Shown in pieces: positions 53,518 through 62,768 of a stretch of 64,000 nucleotides of DNA (its first letter is position 1; every line of letters begins with the position of its first letter). Source of the stretch: M55B112 sp964539395 (GTDB taxonomy: Bacteria > Bacteroidota > Bacteroidia > Bacteroidales > GCA-2748055). The stretch spans positions 3,642 through 67,641 of the forward strand of contig CAZIIU010000019.1 in the NCBI GenBank assembly GCA_964539395.1, written 5' to 3'. A program made the translations under genes and the position numbers. The notes beneath the pieces were generated by a model. The model saw only the letters and a program-made list of their open reading frames with translations. It did not search any database and was not told where the DNA came from.

Positions 53518-55215
53518 ATGTCGGAACAACCCAACGAGAACAACAGCGGGAAAAACCTGCGCAAGTCACTGAACTTCATCCACGCCTTTGTCGAGCAGGA
53601 TTTGCACGAAGGCAAAAACAGCGGCCGCGTTCATACACGTTTCCCGCCCGAGCCCAACGGTTACCTGCACATCGGTCACGCCAAAGCGATCCACATCGAT
53701 TTCGGCACCGCGGAAAAATATGGCGGAAAATGCAACCTCCGCTTCGATGATACCAACCCGCTGAAGGAGGAGGTCGAGTACATCAACTCCATTAAAGAAG
53801 ATATCCATTGGCTGGGGTACGACTGGGAGGATCGTGAATTCTACGCCTCCGACTACTTCGGTAAGCTGTACGATTTCGCGGTCGACCTGATCAGACGCGG
53901 ACTGGCATATGTCGACGACCAGCCTTCTGACAAGATAGCCGAACAGAAAGGAACACCCAACGTTCCCGGTACCGACAGCCCCTACCGAAACCGTACTCCC
54001 GAGGAAAACCTGGACCTCTTCGAAAGAATGAACAACGGTGAATTTACCGGGGGATCGCGTGTGCTCAGGGCACGGATCGATATGACATCGCCCAACATGC
54101 ATATGCGCGACCCGGTTATATACCGGATCATCGACCGACCGCACCACAGAACAGGGTCCAACTGGAAAGTGTACCCGATGTACGACTTTGCACACGGACA
54201 GTGCGACTACTTCGAAGGGATCACACACTCGCTCTGCACCCTTGAATTTGAGGTGCACCGGCCATTGTACGACTGGTTCATCGATCAGCTCAAAACAGAC
54301 GACTACAGGCCGCGGCAGATCGAATTCAACCGCCTTAATATTACATACACTGTGATGAGCAAACGCAAGCTCCTTCAAATGGTGAATGATGGAGTGGTAA
54401 GCGGGTGGGACGATCCGCGGATGCCAACGCTCAGCGGATTGCGTCGCAGGGGATATACTCCCGCTTCAATAAAAAACTTCATCAACAGTATCGGCTACAC
54501 CAAGGTTGAAGCGCTGAATGATGTCTCGCTGCTTGAGTTCGCCCTGCGGGAGGACCTGAACAAAAAAGCACCCCGTGTGATGGCGGTGCTCGACCCCCTG
54601 AAAGTGATTATCACCAACTACCCTGAAGGCAAAACAGAGGAGCTGGATACGATCAACAACCCGGAGGACGAATCGATGGGCAGTCGCACGATACCATTTT
54701 CCCGTGAAATCTACATCGAACGCGACGATTTCATGGAAGATCCGCCGAAAAAATTCTTCAGGCTCGGCCCCGGCCGGGAAGTACGCCTCAAATCTGCATA
54801 CGTGATCAGATGCAACGACTATAAAAAGGATGCCGGCGGAAATATCACAGAGCTATACTGCACCTACGACGAAGCAACAAAAAGTGGTGGAGAGGCAATC
54901 GGACGCAAGGTGAAGGGTACCCTGCACTGGGTGAGCATTCCCCATGCTGTTGAAGCAGAGATCAGACTATACGACAGGCTGTTCAGCGATCCGGAACCCG
55001 ACGGACATAAAGAGAGGGATTTCATGGATTTCCTCAACCCCGACTCGCTAAAAATCGTACAGGGATTTGTGGAACCCGGACTCGCAAAAGCACAACCGTT
55101 CGACCATTTCCAGTTTCAGCGGATCGGCTACTTCAATGTCGATCCCGACAGCCGGCCGGGCAAATGCGTGTTCAACAGAACCGTGCCGCTGCGGGATACA
55201 TGGAACAAGGGTTAG
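53518..55215 (+). CDS. glnS: Glutaminyl-tRNA synthetase
   Basis: A 565-residue class I aminoacyl-tRNA synthetase that charges tRNA-Gln. Signatures: PPEPNGYLHIGHAKAIHIDF with HIGH at residues 51-54, FDDTNP, YDFAHGQCDYFEGITHSLCT, and VMSKRKL as the KMSKS equivalent near residue 280. The C-terminal anticodon-binding beta-barrel domains follow (FSREIYIERDDFMEDP, LRLGPGREVRLK-type). I start it at the ATG at 53518 (MSEQPNENN). Its stop overlaps the stop of the convergent lipoprotein gene by a few bases, so both transcripts may overlap at their 3' ends. Confidence 0.96.
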   Translation: MSEQPNENNSGKNLRKSLNFIHAFVEQDLHEGKNSGRVHTRFPPEPNGYLHIGHAKAIHIDFGTAEKYGGKCNLRFDDTNPLKEEVEYINSIKEDIHWLGYDWEDREFYASDYFGKLYDFAVDLIRRGLAYVDDQPSDKIAEQKGTPNVPGTDSPYRNRTPEENLDLFERMNNGEFTGGSRVLRARIDMTSPNMHMRDPVIYRIIDRPHHRTGSNWKVYPMYDFAHGQCDYFEGITHSLCTLEFEVHRPLYDWFIDQLKTDDYRPRQIEFNRLNITYTVMSKRKLLQMVNDGVVSGWDDPRMPTLSGLRRRGYTPASIKNFINSIGYTKVEALNDVSLLEFALREDLNKKAPRVMAVLDPLKVIITNYPEGKTEELDTINNPEDESMGSRTIPFSREIYIERDDFMEDPPKKFFRLGPGREVRLKSAYVIRCNDYKKDAGGNITELYCTYDEATKSGGEAIGRKVKGTLHWVSIPHAVEAEIRLYDRLFSDPEPDGHKERDFMDFLNPDSLKIVQGFVEPGLAKAQPFDHFQFQRIGYFNVDPDSRPGKCVFNRTVPLRDTWNKG

Positions 55216-55991
55216 CGGCAGGTATAATCGATGCTTACTACCTCGGTAAGGTAATTCTCCTGCTTCACATTGATCTGCTCCGGGAAGCTGGAGGGGGTAT
55301 ATTTAATCTGGTTGTAATAAGTCACATCCTTTTGTAAATCTGACAGCTGTAATATGTTGTTAACATGCGACATCCCCTCGAACAGGAGCGTGAGGGAAGA
55401 AAAAGGGTGCCTCTGGCTGTCATAGGTATACCTGTATGCCTCTGTTGTGTCGCCCTGGAAACTGTTCAGCGACACATACTGAACAATATTGCCGGCAATA
55501 TCATACATATACTCATTATAACGCTTCAGCTCCATATCCTCACTATCATCCATCTTCCCGAAGACCTTCTCAATTACCAGCTTGTTACCGTCGTATTCAA
55601 AAACACGATACCCTGTGTGCACCGTATCCAGGTCTTCGTGTGAGAACCGGTCCAGCCGCATCCTGTATTCATCAATTCTCTCAGCAAGCTCATCACTGTA
55701 TAAAATCCGCGATTCATGCTTTTGAAAAGTCTTAACATCCTTCCTCTCAACCTTCAGGAGTTTCCCGTCCTCCCGGTAGCTGTAGTAGTGTGTCTGAAAA
55801 TTACTCCATACAATACGGTCGAGCCGTTCCTCTACATACTTGAAATCTGCAGTAACAGAGGTTGCTTTCGTCCCTTCTGCACTCATGCGGGTAATGCGCT
55901 GTGGTAAGCATTCAACTTCGGTCTGAGTGTCATCACATCCGGAAATGACAAACAATGTTACTACAATCAAAGTTATGACGATCCTTTTCAT
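55212..55991 (-). CDS. Hypothetical lipoprotein
   Basis: A 259-residue lipoprotein: signal with lipobox (FVISGC, Cys19) and a mature region with repeated beta-strand motifs such as YSYREDGKLLKVERKDV, YRVFEYDGNKLVIEKVF, and YMYDIAGNIVQYVSLN, reminiscent of YD-repeat-like or DUF4595/DUF5032-type lipoproteins of Bacteroidota. No function can be read. Its stop overlaps that of glnS (convergent). Confidence 0.75.
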   Translation of the reverse strand: MKRIVITLIVVTLFVISGCDDTQTEVECLPQRITRMSAEGTKATSVTADFKYVEERLDRIVWSNFQTHYYSYREDGKLLKVERKDVKTFQKHESRILYSDELAERIDEYRMRLDRFSHEDLDTVHTGYRVFEYDGNKLVIEKVFGKMDDSEDMELKRYNEYMYDIAGNIVQYVSLNSFQGDTTEAYRYTYDSQRHPFSSLTLLFEGMSHVNNILQLSDLQKDVTYYNQIKYTPSSFPEQINVKQENYLTEVVSIDYTCR

Positions 55992-56276
55992 TGGCGATAA
56001 TTACTACTTCAAAACTACAAATAGTACGCCTCCTGCATCGCTTTTGTTCTGTAATTTACATGGACACAATGAATTCATCCTTCATCATTCTCTCCGTATT
56101 GACAGAATCCCTGAAATGCAAAAAATCGATTTAGTCGTTGTGTTTTATCCATTCATCGAGGTCTTTTGTCCGTTTGTCATAGCTTGCCGAATTGGTCATA
56201 CCTCTTTCATTAAAAACAGGAAGTGCAAAAGCCAAAAAACTTTAGCCTTTAACTGAATAAAAAACTATATTGCAGT

Positions 56277-56759
56277 ATGTATACCTATGAAAGGTTTAAT
56301 CTGCAATTGGTGCCATGGTTCGCACTGGCGCTTGGCATTGTCTTTCTTATCCTCAGGATGTACGCGGAGGCGGCAGTTGCAACCGCTATCGGGCTACCAT
56401 TCTGCATCTCCTACAGGGGTTTCAATATCGACCCCCGGAACGGGCTGATAAGAAAGTACGACCGGTTTCTTTGGTTCTACATTGGTGGCTGGCGTCCCAT
56501 CCCCACGCCACAGTATGTCTCAGTGGTTCGTATCAGGCTCAGCAGCCGGCGTGTAACTCCCATGCCCTTCCCGACGCCGGAAAGCGGCAGGTCCTCGCGT
56601 ACCTACCGGCTCAGCATTGTGGTCGACAGCAAGGAACGGTATATCTCACTCACCAACGGAAAAAGAACGGAAATGCTCGAAGAGGGACTGAAAGTAGCCC
56701 GGTTGCTGCAGGTAAAACTGTTCGATCATACCACCAGCCAGAAGAGATGGCTTGAGTAG
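56277..56759 (+). CDS. Hypothetical membrane protein
   Basis: A 160-residue protein with two N-terminal hydrophobic segments (LVPWFALALGIVFLIL; AEAAVATAIGLPFCISY) and a soluble C-terminal part (GFNIDPRNGLIRKYDRF, LSIVVDSKERYISLTNGKRT). It resembles small bacterial proteins with a PH-like membrane domain, but no family is certain. It is convergent with the outer-membrane barrel gene, separated by a strong terminator. Confidence 0.7.
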   Translation: MYTYERFNLQLVPWFALALGIVFLILRMYAEAAVATAIGLPFCISYRGFNIDPRNGLIRKYDRFLWFYIGGWRPIPTPQYVSVVRIRLSSRRVTPMPFPTPESGRSSRTYRLSIVVDSKERYISLTNGKRTEMLEEGLKVARLLQVKLFDHTTSQKRWLE

Positions 56760-56764
56760 GGTAC

Positions 56765-56796
56765 AAAAAAAGCGGGGGTATTTGAGATACCCCCGC
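56765..56796 (-). terminator. Rho-independent terminator of the outer-membrane barrel gene
   Basis: Perfect stem GCGGGGGTAT / ATACCCCCGC, loop TTGAG, with seven A on the + strand to the left, giving a T-run on the minus strand. It lies 22 bases after the barrel gene's stop. Confidence 0.9.
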
Positions 56797-56817
56797 CCAT
56801 ATAAAATGATCATTTTC

Positions 56818-57447
56818 CTAGAACCACCAACCCAGTGTTACGATATACTGTGTCGACCTGGCATCAAAATTATGCGATGTGCTTCCAACAGTAAACGAGT
56901 CGCCATATTTCGACAGCGAACCCTCATACCTCAGGTCGATCGCAAGCTTTTTGAACAGGTCCACCCCGATACCTGCCTGGTAACCCCAGGTAAGACCGCC
57001 GGTAAGCGTCTCCAGGTCCTGCGATATCTCCACCAGGTCGTTCATCGAACTAATCACCGCAGATCCTACCGGTCCGGCGTTGATCCGTGCCGGCCCGAAC
57101 TTTAAACCCACCAGCAACGGAATGTCAAATCGTTTGAACTTTACTTCCAGAAGCTCATTGCTGCCCCCCACCTGCTCCACCGATCCGGCAACAGCGTTAA
57201 AATATAACTCAGGCTGAACAAAGAACATGGCAATGTTGATCCTTGTCATCAGACCCACCTGGTAGCCCGTCACTGTCTCCCCTGTAACCAGGCTATACAC
57301 ATCGTTCCCGTCAGAGATCCCGGGTATATCATCCATCGAAATCGAGGAAAAATTCACCCCGGCTTTCAGTCCGTACTGAAAAAGCTGGGCATTCGCCGAA
57401 ACAGCCACGAAAACTGCTGCTATTGAAAGAATTGCAATTTTTCTCAT
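56818..57447 (-). CDS. Outer-membrane beta-barrel protein
   Basis: A 209-residue protein: signal peptide MRKIAILSIAAVFVAVSANA, then an eight-strand barrel of the OMP_b-brl_2/PorT-like type, with LFQYGLKAGVNFSSIS at the start, FFVQPELYFNAVAG, FDIPLLVGLKFGPARINAGP and a terminal YIVTLGWWF. Such proteins are common in Bacteroidota and usually of unknown function. A terminator follows. It is divergent neither from nor close to any metal gene. Confidence 0.85.
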   Translation of the reverse strand: MRKIAILSIAAVFVAVSANAQLFQYGLKAGVNFSSISMDDIPGISDGNDVYSLVTGETVTGYQVGLMTRINIAMFFVQPELYFNAVAGSVEQVGGSNELLEVKFKRFDIPLLVGLKFGPARINAGPVGSAVISSMNDLVEISQDLETLTGGLTWGYQAGIGVDLFKKLAIDLRYEGSLSKYGDSFTVGSTSHNFDARSTQYIVTLGWWF

Positions 57448-57540
57448 AGTTTTTAATTTAATGTGCGTTAAATTTTACATTTGTTAAACGGCAATGTACT
57501 GAAAATAGTTGCACTGTTGCCGTTTTTTCTTCAACACATT

Positions 57541-58296
57541 TCATGCCAAAGGCGACGTGAGCCCCTCCACCACCACCGAGGCGAGCATGCAGCCAAAGAT
57601 CGCCGGCACATAGGAAACGGTTCCCGGAATGGATTTCTTGTACTGTTCATCCTCTGCATCCGCCAACAGCTCCCTGCTTACCTGCTCGGTCGAGAAAACC
57701 ACTTTAAATCCGCCTTCAACCCCCCTTTTCCGCAACTTCTTCCGCAGCAGGTAAGCCAGCCTGCAGTTGTAGCTGCGCTCAAAATCTGTAATAAATATTT
57801 TCGCAGGATCACTCCTGCCCCCTGATCCCATAGAACTTACCAACCGAAGTCCCTGCTTTACCGCCAGCTCCATCAGCAACATCTTCGGCGTAAGGGTGTC
57901 GATGGCATCGACTACATAATCGTAACCGCCGTCAAGCAACCGTTCCACTGTACCTTCTTCAATGTAATCTTCGAAAACCTCTATTTCCAATGCCGGATTG
58001 ATATCCAGCAGCCGTTCCCTCATCACCACAACTTTCAGCCTTCCAATGGTCGAATGGAAAGCCCCAACCTGCCGGTTGATATTGGTTGCCTGCACAACAT
58101 CAGAGTCGGCTATGGTGATCTTCCCGATCCCCGCGCGTACCAGCATCTCGGAGGCCATTGCCCCGACACCCCCCATGCCCGCCACCAGCACATGCGCTTC
58201 CATCAACCCTCTGCACCGTTCCTCGCCAAGCAGCTGCACAGTACGTGCCATCCACCCGGGCAAGCCATTGTCTCTATTGCATACCCCTTCATTCAC
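57541..58296 (-). CDS. tcdA: tRNA threonylcarbamoyladenosine dehydratase, ThiF family
   Basis: A 251-residue cytosolic ATP-dependent enzyme of the ThiF/MoeB/HesA superfamily, most like TcdA (CsdL), which cyclises t6A37 of ANN-decoding tRNAs to ct6A. Motifs: HVLVAGMGGVGAMASEMLVRAGIGKITIADSDVV (nucleotide-binding GxGGxG), NINRQVGAFHSTIGRLKV, YVVDAIDTLTPKMLLM and GSGGRSDPAKI. Its start overlaps the end of the tatD-like gene by 8 bases, so the two are translated together. The protein has no C-terminal extension. Confidence 0.88.
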   Translation of the reverse strand: MNEGVCNRDNGLPGWMARTVQLLGEERCRGLMEAHVLVAGMGGVGAMASEMLVRAGIGKITIADSDVVQATNINRQVGAFHSTIGRLKVVVMRERLLDINPALEIEVFEDYIEEGTVERLLDGGYDYVVDAIDTLTPKMLLMELAVKQGLRLVSSMGSGGRSDPAKIFITDFERSYNCRLAYLLRKKLRKRGVEGGFKVVFSTEQVSRELLADAEDEQYKKSIPGTVSYVPAIFGCMLASVVVEGLTSPLA

Positions 58297-58975
58297 GCTG
58301 CTTCCTCCCTGAAAATATCGTTTGGACTTTCTTTGCCATGTGCAAACGTACCAACCCGGGTGAAATGTCCTTTATTTCCGCAGCTGCCCTGTAGATCTCC
58401 CCGACAGGCGCATCCGACTCATCGGTTTCCAGGAAAACACGCTCCAGCGGCAGTGCGCCGAAAACCTCCCTCACCTTATCCGACTCCAGCAAATGCTTCC
58501 CGAATGAGAGATAATATCCGCTTCCGAGCAGATCCTCCGCCATTTGCAGGCTACCCCTGTAGCCATGAATGATCATCGGTACTGACACACCGGCGGTACG
58601 CGAAAACCGGATCAGTTCCGTGTAACTCTTCACCGCGTGGATGATCACCGGCATCCCCATAAGCTCCGCCAATTCCACCTGTTCCCCGAAAACCTTCATC
58701 TGCAACTCCCCCGGCACATCCGTGTAGCGGTCCAGTCCAACCTCACCAATGGCCAGCACCATTGGATTCTCCGCAGCCATTCGAACGATTTTTAATGCAG
58801 GGGGAACATCCATGTCGCCAAGCTCCCAGGGATGCATCCCAACAGAGTAGACAGCGCCTGGTACCGGATCTGGCGGATACTCCCCGCTCTTCAGGCTGTG
58901 CAGTACCCACTCCTTCTTCCCGGCAGCAGAGCGGTGGGCGTGTATATTCACATATTGATTATCGTCTGGTAACAT
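58289..58975 (-). CDS. TatD-family metal-dependent hydrolase
   Basis: A 228-residue cytosolic hydrolase of the TatD family (TIM-barrel with two metal ions, nuclease activity in known members). Motifs: NIHAHRSAAG (HxH), VGMHPW, AIGEVGLD, PVIIHAVKS, IIHGYRGSLQMA and FLETDESDAPVG. It is shorter than E. coli TatD (about 260), and the usual DTHCHL opening reads NIHAHR. It is 2 bases from the gltX stop and 8 bases into tcdA, so the three form an operon. Confidence 0.85.
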   Translation of the reverse strand: MLPDDNQYVNIHAHRSAAGKKEWVLHSLKSGEYPPDPVPGAVYSVGMHPWELGDMDVPPALKIVRMAAENPMVLAIGEVGLDRYTDVPGELQMKVFGEQVELAELMGMPVIIHAVKSYTELIRFSRTAGVSVPMIIHGYRGSLQMAEDLLGSGYYLSFGKHLLESDKVREVFGALPLERVFLETDESDAPVGEIYRAAAEIKDISPGLVRLHMAKKVQTIFSGRKQRE

Positions 58976-58977
58976 CT

Positions 58978-60504
58978 CTAGCCCAAAGCAATGATACCCC
59001 TTTTAATACGATCGGTCACCTCTTTCCTGCCAAGGATCTCCGCGGTGGCGAAGAGCGACGGACCCTTCAGTTCTCCCACCAGCAGGAGCCGCCAGGAATT
59101 CATCACTGCACCCATACTCCAACCGCGCTCTGCGATCTCTGCCTTCACCCGCTCTTCAATGGTTGCAGCATCAAATGGTTCAATAGCCGATAATAATTCT
59201 GATAGCGTGTTCATTATGGCAGAACTCTCCTTGTTCCACCGCTTCTGTACCGCTTTCTTGTCATATTCCTCAGGCGCCTTAAAAAAGAATGCTGCATGCT
59301 CCCATAAATCGGCCACAAAACCGGCCCGCTCCCGGGTAAGTTCAATGATCGCCTTCAGTTTATCATTTTCAGCCTGAACGCCTTTCTCCTGAAGGATCTT
59401 CCGAAAATCACGGGCAAGCTCCTCTACCGGCCGCTGCTGCAAATACTGGTGGTTGAACCACTTTGCCTTATCCGGATCAAATTTGGCACCCGAACGTCCG
59501 ACCTTCTCCAGGTCGAAATCGCTGATCAGCTCATCCAGGGAGTAAAGTTCCTTCTCCGTTCCGGGGTTCCAACCGAGGAAGGCCAGGATATTGATGCACG
59601 CTTCCGGGAAATAGCCTGCTTCACGATAGCCGGGCGATACCTCGCCGGTGGATGAATCCCTCCAATCCAGAGGAAACACAGGAAAACCCCCTTTGTCACC
59701 ATCCCGCTTGCTTAATTTACCCTTCCCGTCGGGCTTTAATAAAAGCGGTAAATGGGCAAATTCAGGCATCTCCTCCTCCCAGCCAAGTGCCTTGTAGAGC
59801 ATAACATGAAGCGGCAGTGAGGGCAGCCATTCCTCTCCCCTGATTACATGGGTGATCTTCATTTCATGGTCGTCTACCACATTCGCCAGGTGATACGTGG
59901 GTATCCCGTCCGATTTAAACAGCACCTTATCATCGAGGGTGCCGGCCCCGACTTCCAGTTCTCCCCTTACGAGGTCGCGCATTGTAATGACCTCATCCCC
60001 GGCGAATCTGAAACGAAGAACGTAGGGCACCCCCTTCTCAATCAATCGGCTGGTCTCCGCCTCAGAATAGGTGAGTGAATTCCTCATCCGCATTCTTGTA
60101 GAGCTGTCATAGCTGAAAGTCTCTCCCCATTCCTCAAACTCCTTCCTCCACTTTTCAAGCTCCTCAGGGGTATCAAACGCGTAGTAGGCGCTCCCCAAGT
60201 CCAACAGTTTTTCGGCAAAAGCACCATAAAGATCCTTTCTTTCCGACTGCCGGTAGGGTCCGTAAGGTCCCTGCTTGCCAGCCCCAATCCCTTCATCCGC
60301 ATCAATTCCGCACCAACTGAGCGATTCCACTATATACTCCTCCGCGCCCGGAACAAACCTGGTACGGTCGGTATCCTCGATACGCAAAATAAACTTTCCC
60401 CCGTGCTTTTTGGCAAACAGGTAATTGAACAACGCTGTCCTCAGTCCCCCGATATGCAGTGGTCCTGTAGGACTCGGTGCAAAACGTACACGAAATTTCC
60501 CCAT
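58978..60504 (-). CDS. gltX: Glutamyl-tRNA synthetase
   Basis: A 508-residue class I synthetase that charges tRNA-Glu. RVRFAPSPTGPLHIGGLRTALFNYLFAKK holds the HIGH signature (HIGG at residues 17-20); GKLSKRDGDKGG near residue 260 is the KMSKS equivalent. The C-terminal anticodon-binding part is present (RAGFVADLWEHAAFFFKAPEEYDKK). Length fits bacterial GltX (about 470-510). It is followed by tatD and tcdA with almost no gap and is preceded upstream by a repeat region with an assembly gap. Confidence 0.96.
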   Translation of the reverse strand: MGKFRVRFAPSPTGPLHIGGLRTALFNYLFAKKHGGKFILRIEDTDRTRFVPGAEEYIVESLSWCGIDADEGIGAGKQGPYGPYRQSERKDLYGAFAEKLLDLGSAYYAFDTPEELEKWRKEFEEWGETFSYDSSTRMRMRNSLTYSEAETSRLIEKGVPYVLRFRFAGDEVITMRDLVRGELEVGAGTLDDKVLFKSDGIPTYHLANVVDDHEMKITHVIRGEEWLPSLPLHVMLYKALGWEEEMPEFAHLPLLLKPDGKGKLSKRDGDKGGFPVFPLDWRDSSTGEVSPGYREAGYFPEACINILAFLGWNPGTEKELYSLDELISDFDLEKVGRSGAKFDPDKAKWFNHQYLQQRPVEELARDFRKILQEKGVQAENDKLKAIIELTRERAGFVADLWEHAAFFFKAPEEYDKKAVQKRWNKESSAIMNTLSELLSAIEPFDAATIEERVKAEIAERGWSMGAVMNSWRLLLVGELKGPSLFATAEILGRKEVTDRIKRGIIALG

Positions 60505-60645
60505 ACAACATCAATGTTTACTGCAAAGATAAGGATTAATGAACAGAGTAGGGCGAACAACACCTCCTTCAAAAAAATAACCGGGATTATGGGTTTTTGG
60601 TTTGCTTTACATTTGCAGGCTCCCGTGAGAATTACCAATCAACAG

Positions 60646-60929
60646 AATCTGCCCTGATATCGTTGGATTTTACCCTGATATAGCTGGAACCTACCCTGGT
60701 GTCGCTCGAATTTACCCTGTTATCGCCGGAATTTACCCTGATATNNNNNNNNNNNNNNNNNNNNNNNNNNNNNNNNNNNNNNNNNNNNNNNNNNNNNNNN
60801 NNNNNNNNNNNNNNNNNNNNNNNNNNNNNNNNNNNNNNNNNNNNGAATTTACCCTGATATTACTGGAACTTACCATGAAATCGCTAACATTTACCCTGGT
60901 GTCACTGGAATTTACCCTGATATCGCTTT
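60646..60929. repeat. 21-bp minisatellite containing an assembly gap
   Basis: 21-base units of the form AATTTACCCTGATATCGCTGG run from 60646 to the gap, and after the gap from 60846 to 60929. Four complete units lie to the left and four to the right, with up to 30% divergence. The right end overlaps the 3' end of the TPR gene. Confidence 0.95.
60745..60844. other. Assembly gap (100 N)
   Basis: A run of exactly 100 N, the usual placeholder for a gap of unknown size. It falls within the 21-bp array, so the array is probably longer than shown. Confidence 0.99.
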
Positions 60930-61654
60930 AAAAATTCCGGGTACACCTTCTCCCGCAGCCATTTCAGCCGTGGTTCCACCCGCAACATTTTCAGGTACAC
61001 GGTGTTCGCCTCACGGTACATCTCCGAAGCTATATAGGCATCTGCCAGGCTTCTCAGCGTATTCAAATAGAGCCAGTTATTTTCCAATCCTTCCGGGTCC
61101 GACTCATACAGCTCCACCGACTTCCTGTAGATCCTCGCCGCCTCAACACTGCTGCTGCCAAAGATCACCGGCTTGTATAGCTCTATGTTTCCTTTCTCCA
61201 TCCATACCTGCGGATCGCGTGAATCCAACTCATGGGCCAGGTTATTCTCGGAAAAGGACCTTCTGCCGTATACCACCGCCTTGTAAGCACTCAGTCCTAT
61301 CTTGTATCCGTAAATGGCCCCCAGCAGTGCATGCGCCCGGGCATTGCCGGGTGAGCGCTCCAATATAATTTCAAGGTACTCCTCTGTCCGCTTCACATAC
61401 TCCCGTGCTTCCTTATCCTGCTCCTGTGAGATCAGCCATGCGATATAGCCATACTGTGCCACCACGAGGTCGTAAAGCATCTCATAACTACCGGTCGACT
61501 CCCACACCTGCTCCATCGCGCCCATTGCCCGGTGCCAGTCGCCCATTTCCCCAGTAATATACGCCTCGTAGATTCGCTCATCGAACCCCTGGGCACCAAC
61601 CACGAAATCCGCGATCAAGGTGAACATTACAATAGTCAACACCAATTGTCTCAT
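60902..61654 (-). CDS. Exported TPR-like protein ending in the 21-bp repeat
   Basis: A 250-residue protein with a signal peptide (MRQLVLTIVMFTLIADFVVGAQ) and TPR-like helical pairs: DWHRAMGAMEQVWESTGSYE, AREYVKRTEEYLEIILERSPGNARAHALLGA and SVEAARIYRKSVELYESDPEG. No family name is assigned. The last residues, RYQGKFQ, are encoded by the first unit of the 21-base minisatellite, and the next unit supplies the stop. So repeat expansion or contraction could change the C-terminus. Confidence 0.72.
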   Translation of the reverse strand: MRQLVLTIVMFTLIADFVVGAQGFDERIYEAYITGEMGDWHRAMGAMEQVWESTGSYEMLYDLVVAQYGYIAWLISQEQDKEAREYVKRTEEYLEIILERSPGNARAHALLGAIYGYKIGLSAYKAVVYGRRSFSENNLAHELDSRDPQVWMEKGNIELYKPVIFGSSSVEAARIYRKSVELYESDPEGLENNWLYLNTLRSLADAYIASEMYREANTVYLKMLRVEPRLKWLREKVYPEFLKRYQGKFQ

Positions 61655-62151
61655 TTATTCTTCAGAATAACTCTCCTTCTTAAGATAGCGCAGGTTCCTC
61701 AGAGATACTTAATTTCATGGTATAAATTTTTTATTCATCTAATTGACAGACTAAGTTAAATATCCTTCCAATTGTGTGTGAACTGTTTTATCGCAAAGCC
61801 AATAATTCTAATGGCGACCGGGGAACAGAACACAGTGAGTCCGCCTACACCGCTGAAAAAATAGTTCTGTACTTGCAACCTTCATCTTTGGTCAATCCGC
61901 TACCGAACAAATTATACATGTCATAATATCCTGTCACGACCGGAAGTTCAATATCCAATGATGAGGATTTCATTTAGTATCCTTGGTCAGCCATAAGACC
62001 TTGTATACTAATTATTTGTAATTCTGCAACAATTCTTTACAAATATACTACTCTTTTATCAAATTGCAGTTTGGGACCCCCTGTAAATACCGCCGGGCAA
62101 CTGCAACACTGTGTATAGCATACAATTGCCTCCTACACTTTGATCTGGTGG
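61655..62151. other. Gene-poor region
   Basis: Nothing convincing is seen in about 500 bases: AT-rich sequence with no repeat, RNA or frame with recognisable similarity. Confidence 0.5.
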
Positions 62152-62304
62152 TTAACCTTGGCAATACCTGAAGCTTACCTGCCTGTCAGAAATTAAGGTT
62201 TTTACGCAAACATTCCCCATGAAGATCCCCGACTCCACCTCCACGGAACCCAACGGTGTGCGCACCCTCAGCCGCTGCTGCTTCATATACTCGATTATCT
62301 CCAT
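62152..62304 (-). CDS. Possible small protein of 50 residues
   Basis: The frame starts MEIIEYMKQQRLRVRTPLGS and continues VEVESGIFMGNVCVKTLISD to a stop at 62152. The composition is protein-like, and a longer overlapping frame on the same strand is less so. No family is recognised; it may be a fragment of a lost gene. Confidence 0.3.
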   Translation of the reverse strand: MEIIEYMKQQRLRVRTPLGSVEVESGIFMGNVCVKTLISDRQVSFRYCQG

Positions 62305-62768
62305 GTCCTATATATTTCGACCCCACCCTGCTCACGTTACCGCTGCTCAAGGCAGCTGCCTGCCCCGAACAGCAAACTACTGAATTCAATTACAGGCAAA
62401 CCTGACAATTAGCTATTTGCATTTTCCATTTTTTTTATATATGTTTACGATAGTTTCAAGTATTGCGTGGTTAATATTTGAGATGATGCCGTTGAAAAGC
62501 AACAGTACAAGCTCATTTTCTTCATATGGGCTTTTTAAGCGAGGGATAAGCATCTTACGAGTAAGAGGGTTAGGGAAACAACTTGAAGGCAATCTGTTAG
62601 ATTAATTTTAAAGTAGTTGCTCCTGCTAAGCGAAAAAAACTTGTTTTAGTACATTTCTTAAAATCCATAAATGATACAGGAATGGATATTAAAGATGATT
62701 CATCAACTCCGGAAGTAAAAAAATCAAATTAATATACTTTTTCAACAGATTTAAAAATATACTGTTCA
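62305..62768. other. AT-rich region before the transposase remnant
   Basis: No gene. The sequence is AT-rich (especially 62600-62768) and could be decayed IS or flanking DNA. No terminal inverted repeat of an IS3 element could be identified. Confidence 0.45.
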
